Shown in pieces: positions 13,536 to 21,016 of a DNA stretch of 21,379 bases. The DNA comes from Actinomycetes bacterium (GTDB lineage: Bacteria; Actinomycetota; Actinomycetes; S36-B12), in contig JAUHZW010000007.1 in NCBI GenBank assembly GCA_030425745.1, forward strand, positions 1 to 21,379, given 5' to 3'. How positions within the stretch are numbered: position 1 is the first letter of the stretch; each line of letters starts with the position of its first letter. The position numbers and the translations under genes are program-made. Under the pieces are notes generated by a model. That model saw nothing but the letters and a program-made list of their open reading frames with translations, did not search any database and was not told where the DNA came from.

Positions 13536-14704
13536 GCCTGCCTCCCTCGACCCCCGACCTCGGCGAGCTGAGGGACGACGACGGCGGCCCGGTGGATGAG
13601 TCGCCGGCCCACCGCCGCCCCAGCCGACGCGGCTGGATGCTGATCGCGAGCCTCGTCACGTCCGCAGCGCTGATCGCAGTCGCGCTCCTCCTTCCGGTCC
13701 CCTTCGTGAAGATGGCGCCGGGTCCGACCTTCAACGTGATCGGCGATGACGACGGTGTGCCGGTCATCCAGATCACGGGTACCGAGACCTTTCCGGTCAC
13801 GGGAACCCTGGACATGACGACGGTTCTTGAATCCGGCGGCCCCCGAGGTGGCCTGACCTTCGTCGATGCGATCGCCTCATGGCTCGACCCCTCGGACGCC
13901 GTGGTCCCCCGCGAACTGCTGTTCCCGGATGACGTCACCGGTGACGAGGTCCGCCAGCGCCAGGCCTACCTGTTCAGCACGTCGGAGTCGAACGCCGTTG
14001 CCGCGGCGATGGATCACCTCGGGTTGCCGGTGAGCACCCGGGTCGTCGTCGATGCCGTCTACTCCGACACTCCCGCCTTCGGTCAGTTCGAGGCGCGCGA
14101 CGAGATCATCAGCGTCGACGGCACACCGGTGGAGACCCCGTCCGACGTCGTCGATGCCGTGCGATCGGCCCCGGCCGGCACGACCCTGGAGTTCACGGTT
14201 CTGCGCACCCCGGCCGACGCGGAAGAGCCTGATGCAGAGCCGGCGGAGCAGTCCGTGACCGTCACCAGCGCGGACAACCCCGATTCCCCCGGCACGCCCT
14301 ATGTCGGCATCGGCGTCAGCACCCTCTACAGCGCGGACTTCCCGATCGACTTCACCCTCGAGGACGTCGGCGGCCCGAGCGCTGGGCTGATCTTCGCCAC
14401 CGGCATCGTCGACAAGCTCACACCGGGAGACCTCACCGCCGGCGGTCATGTCGCGGGCACGGGCACCATCACCCCGGACGGGCAGGTCGGGCCGATCGGC
14501 GGCATCCGCCAGAAGCTCGCCGGGGCGCGCGAGGCGGGCGCGTCCCTGTTCGTGATGCCGGCTGTGCACTGCGGCGAGGCTCAGGGTCACATCCCGGACG
14601 GTCTGACGGTCGCCCCGGTCGAGACCCTCGACGACGCCGTGTCAGCGATCGAGTCGTTCGTCGCTGGTGATGAGGTCGCGTCCTGTCCCGCCGAGACGCC
14701 GTGA
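13532..14704 (+). CDS. PDZ/Lon-type (S16-like, YlbL-like) membrane-anchored serine protease
   Basis: A 390-aa protein. After a polar N-terminus comes one membrane anchor (about residues 36-56), then MAPGPTFNVIG, the usual start of the YlbL-like extracytoplasmic part. A PDZ domain covers about 165-228 (VYSDTPAFGQFEARDEIISV). The Lon S16-type catalytic domain follows, with the Ser in EDVGGPSAGL (Ser283) and the Lys in IGGIRQKLAGA (Lys328), giving the Ser-Lys dyad. This matches M. tuberculosis Rv3194c and B. subtilis YlbL, which act outside the membrane. The ATG overlaps the stop of the small membrane protein. The gene is followed closely by UPF0182, as in mycobacteria. Physiological substrates are unknown. 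Confidence 0.9.
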   Translation: MSLPPSTPDLGELRDDDGGPVDESPAHRRPSRRGWMLIASLVTSAALIAVALLLPVPFVKMAPGPTFNVIGDDDGVPVIQITGTETFPVTGTLDMTTVLESGGPRGGLTFVDAIASWLDPSDAVVPRELLFPDDVTGDEVRQRQAYLFSTSESNAVAAAMDHLGLPVSTRVVVDAVYSDTPAFGQFEARDEIISVDGTPVETPSDVVDAVRSAPAGTTLEFTVLRTPADAEEPDAEPAEQSVTVTSADNPDSPGTPYVGIGVSTLYSADFPIDFTLEDVGGPSAGLIFATGIVDKLTPGDLTAGGHVAGTGTITPDGQVGPIGGIRQKLAGAREAGASLFVMPAVHCGEAQGHIPDGLTVAPVETLDDAVSAIESFVAGDEVASCPAETP

Positions 14705-14751
14705 TGGAGCGTCCGGGGAGGTCCCACGCTGCTGCCCGATGCGGGCTGACG

Positions 14752-14757
14752 TAGGTT
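14752..14757 (+). promoter_or_regulatory. Candidate -10 box of a leaderless promoter for the UPF0182 gene
   Basis: TAGGTT ends 6 nt before the GTG at 14764, with no Shine-Dalgarno in between. The gene may be transcribed from here as well as by read-through from the protease gene 59 bp upstream. Confidence 0.45.
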
Positions 14758-14763
14758 GGTGAC

Positions 14764-17700
14764 GTGAGTTTCGAGATGCCCGGAATGGGCGGTCAGGGCG
14801 GTCAGGGCGGCACGGGGGAGACCCTCGTGGAGGAGCGTCCCCGGCGCCGCAGTGTGCTGATCCCGACGATCATCGTCCTCGCCGTCCTCGTCGGCGGCTT
14901 CGTGCTGTTCTCCGGCTACTTCACCGACTGGCTGTGGTTCGACTCCGTGGGCATGACCCAGGTGTTCACCATCTCGATCGTCACCCGACTGATCATGTTC
15001 GCGGTCTTCGGTTCGGTGATGGGAATCGTCGTCGGCCTCGCACTGTGGATCGCGTGGCGCACGCGGCCGACGTTCCAGGGGATGACTCCCGAGCAGGCCA
15101 GCCTCGAGCGCTATCGCGAGGCCCTCGAGCCGTACCGGCGCCGCTTCGCGATCCTCATCTCCGTCGCGCTCGGTGTGATCGCCGGGCTCGCGGCGTCGGG
15201 GGAGTGGGGCACCTTCCTGCTGTGGCGCAATGCGACGCCGTTCGGCATCGAGGATCCTCAGTTCGGGCTGGACCTGTCCTTCTTCACCTTCACCCTGCCG
15301 TTCATCCAGTTCCTGCTGGCGTTCGGCTTCGCGACGATCTTCATCGCCCTGGTGGCGGTCGTGATCGTGCAGTACCTCTACGGCGGGCTGCGCCTCCAGC
15401 CGAAGGGTGACCGCGCATCCGGCGCAGCGCAGTCGCAGATCAGCCTGCTGATCGGGCTGTTCGTCCTGCTGAAGGCGGTTGCCTACTGGTTCGACCGCTT
15501 CGCCCTCGACACCAAGAGCCAGCAGTTGGTGGCCGGGTTCACCGGCCTGAAGTACACCGACGTCAATGCCGTGCTCCCTGCGCTGAACATCCTCGCTGCG
15601 GTGGCGGTCCTCGTGTCGATCCTGTTCTTCATCAACGTGTTCCGTCGTCACTGGGCCATCCCGGTGATGGGTGCCATCCTGCTGGTGGTCACGAGCGTCG
15701 TCGCCGGGATGCTCTACCCGCTGATCGTCCAGCAGTTCCAGGTGCGCCCGAGCGAGCTCGTCCGTGAGCAGCCCTACCTCGAGCGCAACATCAACGCGAC
15801 GCGTGATGCCTACGACATCGCCGACGCCGAGATCACCGACTACCCCGGCACGGTGGCGCCGCCGACCGCTACGGTCCTCGCCGACTCGGCGGGCACTCTG
15901 GACGCGATTCGTCTGCTGGACCCGGCCGTCGTCTCACCGACCTTCAACCAGCTGCAGCAGATCCGCGGCTACTACTCGTTCAACAACACCCTCGACGTCG
16001 ACCGCTACACGCTCGACGACGGCAAGCGCGGCGCGATCATCGCTGTGCGTGAGATCAATCTCGCCGGCATCCCCGATGGTCAGCGCAACTGGACCAACGA
16101 TCGCGCGGTCTACACGCACGGCTACGGCGTCGTCGCTGCATATGACAACACTGCGCTCAACAACGGTCAGCCCGACTTCTTCGAGAGCGACATCCCGTCG
16201 GAGGGCGAGCTCGACATCGAGCAGCCCCGTGTCTACTTCGGTGAGCTCTCGCCGACCTACAGCATCGTCGGTGCCCCTGAGGGAACCCCGCCGGTCGAGC
16301 TCGACTACCCGGACGATGCCAGCCCGTCCGGCCAGAAGACCAACACCTACCAGGGCTCCGGCGGCGTTCCGATGGGAAGCCTGTTCGGCCGTCTGCTGTT
16401 CGCGACGAAGTTCCAGGACGCCAACATCCTGCTGTCCGATCTGGTGAACTCCGAGTCGCGGATCCTGTGGGACCGCGGGCCGCTGACGCGTGTCGAGAAG
16501 GTCGCCCCGTGGCTCACCCTCGACCAGGATCCCTACCCCGTGGTGGCCGACGGTCGCATCACGTGGGTCGTCGACGGCTACACCCTGTCCAACGAGTACC
16601 CGTACTCCAGTCGGGTGAGCCTGAGCGAGGCGACGAGCGACTCCGTGAGCACCCGCACGCTGCCCAGCGCCCTGCTGCCGCGTGATCAGGTCAACTACGT
16701 GCGCAACTCCGTCAAGGCCACGGTCGATGCGTACGAGGGCACGGTCACCCTTTACGCCTGGGACCCCAGTGATCCGGTGCTGCAGACGTGGATGAAGGCC
16801 TTCCCGGACGTCGTGCAGCCGGCTGACCAGATGCCCGAAGAGATCGTTCAGCACGTCCGCTATCCGCAGGACCTGTTCAAGATCCAGCGCGCGATCCTCA
16901 GCCGTTATCACGTCACGGATCCGGTCACGTTCTACAACGCCTCCGACGTCTGGATCGTGCCGAACGACCCGACGGTCAGCCCTGCTGAGATCTTCCAGCC
17001 GCCGTACTACCTGACCCTGCAGATGCCGGGTCAGGAGGAGCCCGCGTTCTCCCTGACGACGACCTTCGCTCCGCAGCGCCGGCAGACGCTCGCGGCCTTC
17101 ATGGCCGTGGACTCCTCGCCGGGTGAGTCCTACGGCAAGATGCGCGTGCTCCAGCTGCCGTCGAACACGACGATCCCCGGCCCGCAGCAGGTGCAGAACA
17201 ACTTCGAGTCCGATCCTGTCGTCTCGAGCCAGCTCAGCCTGCTGCGCCGCGGTGGGTCCGATGTCGAGCTCGGCAACCTGTTGAGCCTGCCGTTCAACGG
17301 CGGCCTGCTCTATGTCGAGCCGGTGTACATCCGGGCGGCCCAGGACGGCTACCCGCTGCTGCGCAAGGTGCTGGTCGGCTACGGCGAGAACGTGGCGCTC
17401 GAGGACACCCTCGACGTGGCGCTCGCGAAGGTGTTCGGCACGAGCCCGGACTCGACCCCGGCGCCGACCGTCGATGACGAGCTCGCGCAGCTGGAGGACG
17501 AGGCTGCGGGCGGCGATCCGACGCCAGCGCCGGTCGAGCCGCCGGCCACCACGGGTGACCCGACGATGGATCTGGCCATCGCCATCGCGGAGGCCCAGAG
17601 CGCCTACAACGACGGCCAGCGTGCCTTGGCTCAGGGTGACTTCGCGGCCTACGGAGTGGCGCAGGATCGCCTCAAGGCGGCGTTGGATGCCATCGCGGCG

Positions 17701-17781
17701 GCGGAGTCACAGCTGTCCGGTGGCGTGCCTGCCGAACCGGAGCCCGTCGACGAGGTGCAGTCCGAGGGCACGGCGGCGTGA
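14764..17781 (+). CDS. UPF0182 family membrane protein
   Basis: A 1005-aa protein, the usual length of this actinobacterial family (M. tuberculosis Rv3193c and Rv0064). Seven hydrophobic helices are visible in the first ~325 residues (around 30-52, 67-97, 130-150, 177-205, 225-245, 272-292 and 299-325), preceded by a Gly/Gln-rich and basic N-terminus. A large, probably extracytoplasmic domain follows, with the family-typical EQPYLERNINATRDAYDI, LDPAVVSPTFNQLQQIRGYY, YTHGYGVVAAY and GPLTRVEKVAPWLTLD stretches. The C-terminus is acidic and Pro-rich with a helical end. The function is unknown. The GTG start follows a TAGGTT box by 6 nt. Its TGA overlaps the methyltransferase GTG by 4 nt. Confidence 0.95.
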   Translation: MSFEMPGMGGQGGQGGTGETLVEERPRRRSVLIPTIIVLAVLVGGFVLFSGYFTDWLWFDSVGMTQVFTISIVTRLIMFAVFGSVMGIVVGLALWIAWRTRPTFQGMTPEQASLERYREALEPYRRRFAILISVALGVIAGLAASGEWGTFLLWRNATPFGIEDPQFGLDLSFFTFTLPFIQFLLAFGFATIFIALVAVVIVQYLYGGLRLQPKGDRASGAAQSQISLLIGLFVLLKAVAYWFDRFALDTKSQQLVAGFTGLKYTDVNAVLPALNILAAVAVLVSILFFINVFRRHWAIPVMGAILLVVTSVVAGMLYPLIVQQFQVRPSELVREQPYLERNINATRDAYDIADAEITDYPGTVAPPTATVLADSAGTLDAIRLLDPAVVSPTFNQLQQIRGYYSFNNTLDVDRYTLDDGKRGAIIAVREINLAGIPDGQRNWTNDRAVYTHGYGVVAAYDNTALNNGQPDFFESDIPSEGELDIEQPRVYFGELSPTYSIVGAPEGTPPVELDYPDDASPSGQKTNTYQGSGGVPMGSLFGRLLFATKFQDANILLSDLVNSESRILWDRGPLTRVEKVAPWLTLDQDPYPVVADGRITWVVDGYTLSNEYPYSSRVSLSEATSDSVSTRTLPSALLPRDQVNYVRNSVKATVDAYEGTVTLYAWDPSDPVLQTWMKAFPDVVQPADQMPEEIVQHVRYPQDLFKIQRAILSRYHVTDPVTFYNASDVWIVPNDPTVSPAEIFQPPYYLTLQMPGQEEPAFSLTTTFAPQRRQTLAAFMAVDSSPGESYGKMRVLQLPSNTTIPGPQQVQNNFESDPVVSSQLSLLRRGGSDVELGNLLSLPFNGGLLYVEPVYIRAAQDGYPLLRKVLVGYGENVALEDTLDVALAKVFGTSPDSTPAPTVDDELAQLEDEAAGGDPTPAPVEPPATTGDPTMDLAIAIAEAQSAYNDGQRALAQGDFAAYGVAQDRLKAALDAIAAAESQLSGGVPAEPEPVDEVQSEGTAA

Positions 17782-18377
17782 CCGCCGAGTACTGGGACGG
17801 TCGCTACTCGGATATCGGTGACACCAACGTCTCGTGGTTCCAGCCCACGCCGGAGAACAGCCTCATGCTCATCGAGCGGGTCAGTGAGCCGACAGCCGGC
17901 GTGGCTGACATCGGGGGAGGCGCGGGGCGGCTCGTCGATCACCTGTTGGAGCGCGGGTACCACGACGTCACCGTGGTCGACCTCAGTCAGCAGGCCCTGA
18001 ACACCGCGCGCGACCGCGTCGGTCAGGCACCGGTGCACTGGGTGGTCAGCGACATCCGCGACTGGCAGCCGGACCGCACGTTCGACGTGTGGCACGACCG
18101 CGCGGCGTACCACTTCCTCACCGACCCCGATGATCAGCGGCGCTACTGGGCTCAGGTCCGCGAGAGCGTGCCGGTCGGTGGCCATGTGATCGTCGCGACC
18201 TTCGCGGAGGACGGCCCGGAGATGTGCTCGGGCCTGCCGGTGCACCGCTACAGCGCTCAGGGCCTGGCCGCGGCGATGGGGGAGGGCTTCACCGTGCTGG
18301 AGACTCTCCGCGAGGAGCATGCGACTCCGGCCGGAGGCACGCAGAGCTTCGTCTGGGTCCTCGCCCAGCGCACCTGA
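17778..18377 (+). CDS. Class I SAM-dependent methyltransferase
   Basis: A 199-aa protein with a Rossmann-type methyltransferase fold: motif I VADIGGGAGRL (residues 42-52), the acidic end of beta 2 in VTVVDLS (Asp68), and VVSDIRDW and FDVWHDRAAYHFL downstream. The opening WDGRYSDIGDTNVSWFQPTPENSL is shared by many small actinobacterial methyltransferases with unassigned substrates. The GTG start lies in a GTGA overlap with the UPF0182 stop, so expression depends on that gene. A 19-bp tandem array begins 10 bp after its stop. Confidence 0.88.
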   Translation: MTAEYWDGRYSDIGDTNVSWFQPTPENSLMLIERVSEPTAGVADIGGGAGRLVDHLLERGYHDVTVVDLSQQALNTARDRVGQAPVHWVVSDIRDWQPDRTFDVWHDRAAYHFLTDPDDQRRYWAQVRESVPVGGHVIVATFAEDGPEMCSGLPVHRYSAQGLAAAMGEGFTVLETLREEHATPAGGTQSFVWVLAQRT

Positions 18378-18387
18378 CCTCCTCCGC

Positions 18388-18500
18388 GAGTGGTCACTGG
18401 CCGTCCGAGTGGTCACTGGCCGTCCGAGTGGTCACTGGCCGTCCGAGTGGTCACTGGCCGTCCGAGTGGTACTGGCCGTCCGAGTGGTCACTGGCCGTGG
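18388..18500 (+). repeat. 19-bp tandem repeat array, six copies
   Basis: The unit GAGTGGTCACTGGCCGTCC occurs at 18388-18406, 18407-18425, 18426-18444 and 18445-18463 without change, at 18464-18481 with one base missing (GTACTGG instead of GTCACTGG), and at 18482-18500 with a changed last two bases. The array lies between the methyltransferase and amtB, just before a GlnR-box-like site. No gene reads through it credibly. Confidence 0.95.
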
Positions 18501-18502
18501 AC

Positions 18503-18518
18503 GTCACATCCCTGAAAC
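18503..18518 (+). promoter_or_regulatory. GlnR-box-like operator upstream of amtB
   Basis: GTCAC (18503-18507), a 6-bp gap and GAAAC (18514-18518) match the actinobacterial GlnR half-site pair GTnAC-n6-GAAAC. A CATACT box at 18529-18534 could be the -10, which places the site over the -35 position as expected for an activator. The amtB start lies about 70 bp downstream. GlnR is known to activate amtB-glnK in Streptomyces and Mycobacterium. Confidence 0.6.
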
Positions 18519-18587
18519 ATGCCATCGCCATACTGCGCGGGCTCGTCCCTCACTGCCCGGGGGTCGGGAGCCGACGGAAGCGATCCC

Positions 18588-19889
18588 ATGGAATCGATCA
18601 ATGCCGCGGACACCGCCTGGTTGATGGTGTGCTCCGCTCTTGTCCTGCTGATGACCCCCGGACTGGCGATGCTCTACGGCGGCATGGTCCGCGCGAAAAG
18701 CGCCCTGAACATGGTCCTCATGAGCTTCGCAGCGCTCGCCGTGGTCACGATCACGTGGATCATGCTCGGCTACTCGCTGGCCTTCGGCGCCAGCACGTGG
18801 GGCCTCGTCGGTGACCTGCGCGAGATCGGTCTGGTCGACATGCTCGACCAGACGTATGGCGTCGAGGGTCACAAGGTGCCGATGGTCGTCTTCGTGATGT
18901 TCCAGCTGACCTTCGCGGTCCTCACGACGGCTCTGCTCTCCGGCGCCATCGCAGACCGCGCCAAGTTCGGATCCTGGGTGCTGTTCACGATCGTGTGGAG
19001 CCTTGTGGTCTACGCCCCGATCGCGCACTGGGCGTGGGGCTTTCAGGGCGGCCAAGGGGGCTGGATCGGTGACCGACTCGGTGCCTTGGACTTCGCCGGC
19101 GGGACCGTTGTCGAGATCAATTCGGGTGCCTCAGCTCTCGCGCTCGCGCTGGTTCTGGGACGCCGGATCGGTTTCCGCCGCGATCCCATGCGGCCCCACA
19201 GCCTGCCGCTCGTCATGCTCGGCGCCGGGCTGCTGTGGTTCGGCTGGCTGGGCTTCAACCCGGGCTCGGCGCTGGCCGCCGATGGGACTGCGGCCGTGGC
19301 ACTCATCAACACGCAGATCTCCGGTGCCGGTGCCATCCTCGCCTGGCTGCTCTTCGAGAAGATCCGGGACGGCAAGGCCACGACGTTCGGTGCAGCTTCC
19401 GGTGCCATTGCGGGCCTGGTCGCCATCACACCGGCCTGCGGATTCGTGACACCTCTGGGCGCGCTGGCGATCGGTATCGCGGCCGGCCTGGTCTGTGCCT
19501 GGGCGGTGGGCCTGAAGTACCGCCTGGGGTTCGACGACTCTCTCGATGTCGTCGGAGTCCATGGCGTCGGCGGCATCGTCGGCATGCTCGGCATCGGCGT
19601 GTTCGCCGCAACCGTCGCCAACGCTGCCGGCGCGAATGGCCTCGTCTTCGGCGGTGGGTTCGGCCTGCTGGGGAAGCAGACCATCGCGGTGCTCGGCACC
19701 ATGGTGTTCGCCTTTTCTATGACGTGGGTGATCGCCACGATCATCGACAAGACCATCGGATTCCGGGTCGATCCGGAGGACGAGATCGCGGGCGTCGACA
19801 CCACGCAGCATGCGGAGAGCGCCTACGACTACGCGGGAGTGTCCGGCGGTAGCGTCCTCGGAGCGCATCCGGTGAGCGGCCAGCGCTGA
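18588..19889 (+). CDS. amtB: Ammonium transporter (Amt/AmtB family)
   Basis: A 433-aa protein of about 11 membrane helices, beginning DTAWLMVCSALVLLMTPGLAMLYGG, the standard Amt opening. Other family blocks are MVRAKSALNMVLM, WAWGFQGGQGGWIGDRLGALDFAGG, LLWFGWLGFNPGSALAADG and VVGVHGVGGIVGMLG. The protein conducts NH4+/NH3 across the cytoplasmic membrane. In the twin-His pore motif the second histidine is present (His325), but the first is a glutamate (FAGGTVVEINSGAS, Glu176), where E. coli AmtB has His168. The ATG at 18588 has GGAAG about 8 nt upstream, and the protein start then fits the family. It is followed by glnK after 33 bp, and a GlnR-type site lies upstream. Confidence 0.95.
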   Translation: MESINAADTAWLMVCSALVLLMTPGLAMLYGGMVRAKSALNMVLMSFAALAVVTITWIMLGYSLAFGASTWGLVGDLREIGLVDMLDQTYGVEGHKVPMVVFVMFQLTFAVLTTALLSGAIADRAKFGSWVLFTIVWSLVVYAPIAHWAWGFQGGQGGWIGDRLGALDFAGGTVVEINSGASALALALVLGRRIGFRRDPMRPHSLPLVMLGAGLLWFGWLGFNPGSALAADGTAAVALINTQISGAGAILAWLLFEKIRDGKATTFGAASGAIAGLVAITPACGFVTPLGALAIGIAAGLVCAWAVGLKYRLGFDDSLDVVGVHGVGGIVGMLGIGVFAATVANAAGANGLVFGGGFGLLGKQTIAVLGTMVFAFSMTWVIATIIDKTIGFRVDPEDEIAGVDTTQHAESAYDYAGVSGGSVLGAHPVSGQR

Positions 19890-19922
19890 CGGCGAGCCCT
19901 ACGAAGTCAAAGGAGGACAGTC

Positions 19923-20261
19923 ATGCGACTCATCACCGCGATCATCAAGCCGTTCAAGCTGGAGGCGGTCAAGGAGGCCTTCCAGGCCATCGGCATCGAC
20001 GGCATGACGGTCTCTGAGGCCAGCGGCTACGGCCGCCAGCGCGGCCATGTCGAGGTCTACCGCGGCGCGGAATACACCGTTGACCTCGTGCCGAAGGTTC
20101 GCATCGAGATCCTGGCGGACGAGTCCGACGTCGATCGGGTCGTCGATGCGATCGTCGGTGCCGCACGCACAGAGAAGATCGGCGACGGCAAGGTGTGGGT
20201 GACGCCCGTCGAGCGGGTGGTGCGCGTGCGCACGGGCGAGCAGGGCCACGACGCGATCTGA
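19923..20261 (+). CDS. glnK: Nitrogen regulatory protein PII (GlnK)
   Basis: A 112-aa PII protein. MRLITAIIKPFKLEAVKEAF starts the fold; the T-loop reads GYGRQRGHVEVYRGAEYTVDLVPK with Tyr46 and Tyr51, and the C-terminal signature is KIGDGKVWVTPVE. In actinobacteria Tyr51 of GlnK is adenylylated by GlnD under nitrogen limitation, and the unmodified form binds and blocks AmtB. The ATG has a very strong AAAGGAGG 6 nt upstream. It sits in an operon with amtB; glnD, which often follows in actinobacteria, is not the next gene. Confidence 0.97.
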   Translation: MRLITAIIKPFKLEAVKEAFQAIGIDGMTVSEASGYGRQRGHVEVYRGAEYTVDLVPKVRIEILADESDVDRVVDAIVGAARTEKIGDGKVWVTPVERVVRVRTGEQGHDAI

Positions 20262-20309
20262 CGCTGTACCCGCCGCGCCACCGTCAGCCTGTCGGTCCAT
20301 GCTGGACCC

Positions 20310-20735
20310 ATGGACGACGATCTGCAGGTGCGCACCGGCGTCGTCATCCCTGCCCACGAACTCACGTGGAAGTTCAGCCGTGCCGGTGGCCCCGGGGGGC
20401 AGGGCGTCAACACCACGGACTCCCGAGTACAGGTGACCTTCGATCTCGCGGCAAGTCCCAGCGTTCCGGATCCGCTCAAGCAGCGCGCCGTACGTCGGCT
20501 CAGCGCGAGGCTGCACGATGGGTGCCTCACAATCGCCGCCTCGGACAGCCGCTCCCAGTGGCAGAACCGCCGGGCAGCGTCGCTCCGTCTGGCCGAGACC
20601 CTGCGCGAGGCGATGGCACCGCCGCCGAAGCAGCGCCGCCCTACCAAGCCGAGTCGGGCCGCCCGGGATCGCCGGGTGAGGGCGAAGAAGTCACGAGGTG
20701 AGATCAAGCGGCTGAGACGGTCCACGGAGGACTGA
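20310..20735 (+). CDS. arfB: Alternative ribosome-rescue factor / peptidyl-tRNA hydrolase ArfB
   Basis: A 141-aa protein. The release-factor-like core carries the GGQ motif in SRAGGPGGQGVNTTDSRV (GGQ 29-31), and the C-terminal tail is basic and disordered (PPPKQRRPTKPSRAARDRRV...KKSRGEIKRLRRS), as in YaeJ/ArfB, where it enters the empty mRNA channel of stalled ribosomes. It releases the nascent chain when no stop codon is present. No Shine-Dalgarno is seen; a CATGCT box (20298-20303) ends 6 nt before the ATG, so the message may be leaderless. It is independent of the glnK operon, 48 bp downstream of it. Confidence 0.93.
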   Translation: MDDDLQVRTGVVIPAHELTWKFSRAGGPGGQGVNTTDSRVQVTFDLAASPSVPDPLKQRAVRRLSARLHDGCLTIAASDSRSQWQNRRAASLRLAETLREAMAPPPKQRRPTKPSRAARDRRVRAKKSRGEIKRLRRSTED

Positions 20736-20747
20736 GCTGGAGACGAT

Positions 20748-20776
20748 TTGGCGTCCGGACTACTCCCACGTATAGT
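20748..20776 (+). promoter_or_regulatory. Promoter of the initiator tRNA gene
   Basis: TTGGCG (20748-20753) and TATAGT (20771-20776) are spaced by 17 bp. The start would fall near 20783, about 9 nt before the tRNA. This is the closest to a consensus sigma70 promoter in the window. Confidence 0.75.
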
Positions 20777-20791
20777 TGAGGGGCACAACGA

Positions 20792-20865
20792 CGCGGGGTG
20801 GAGCAGCTCGGTAGCTCGCTGGGCTCATAACCCAGAGGTCCCAGGTTCAAATCCTGGCCCCGCTA
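20792..20865 (+). tRNA. Initiator tRNA-fMet (CAT)
   Basis: A 74-nt tRNA without an encoded CCA. The acceptor is CGCGGGG paired with CCCCGCT, leaving position 1 to 72 as C-U, an unpaired end as expected for an initiator. The D arm is GAGC/GCTC; the anticodon stem CTGGG/CCCAG has the three G-C pairs of initiators around the loop CTCATAA with anticodon CAT; the T arm is CCAGG TTCAAAT CCTGG. The discriminator is A. The tRNA starts translation with formyl-methionine. Confidence 0.97.
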
Positions 20866-20874
20866 CTTTGTGAA

Positions 20875-20920
20875 GTCCCGGGACATCCTTATGGGATGTC
20901 CCGGGACATTCTTATTTCTT
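20875..20920 (+). terminator. Intrinsic terminator of the tRNA gene
   Basis: GTCCCGGGACATCC (20875-20888) and its exact reverse complement (20894-20907) form a 14-bp stem with a 5-nt loop, followed by the T-rich ATTCTTATTTCTT. This is the only terminator in the window with a clear U-tract. Confidence 0.88.
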
Positions 20921-20986
20921 GAACTTGTATCCCTTGGGCATGCCGCCTTTGCGGTGGCCGGGGCGGGGTCCGGGTTTGGGGTTATA

Positions 20987-21003
20987 GGACAGAAAGTGTG
21001 TCC
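20987..21003. repeat. Short inverted repeat near the probable IS end
   Basis: GGACA (20987-20991) and TGTCC (20999-21003) flank an AAAGTG-containing core, within a sequence (TATAGGACAGAAAGTGTG) that looks like the end of an insertion sequence. The exact IS boundary cannot be set, as the other end and target duplication lie outside the window. Confidence 0.3.
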
Positions 21004-21016
21004 GTGCTCGGGCGTG

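Noticed and set aside
14587..15651. 354-aa open frame on the minus strand
   Set aside because: Lies antisense to the UPF0182 gene; the translation is rich in Asp, His, Glu and Arg without a fold.
18388..18500. CRISPR array
   Set aside because: The 19-bp units are directly adjacent with no spacers, and no cas genes are present.
18224..18814. Frames translating through the 19-bp array
   Set aside because: The methyltransferase and amtB frames are clear on both sides; the repeat translation is only a product of the tandem DNA.
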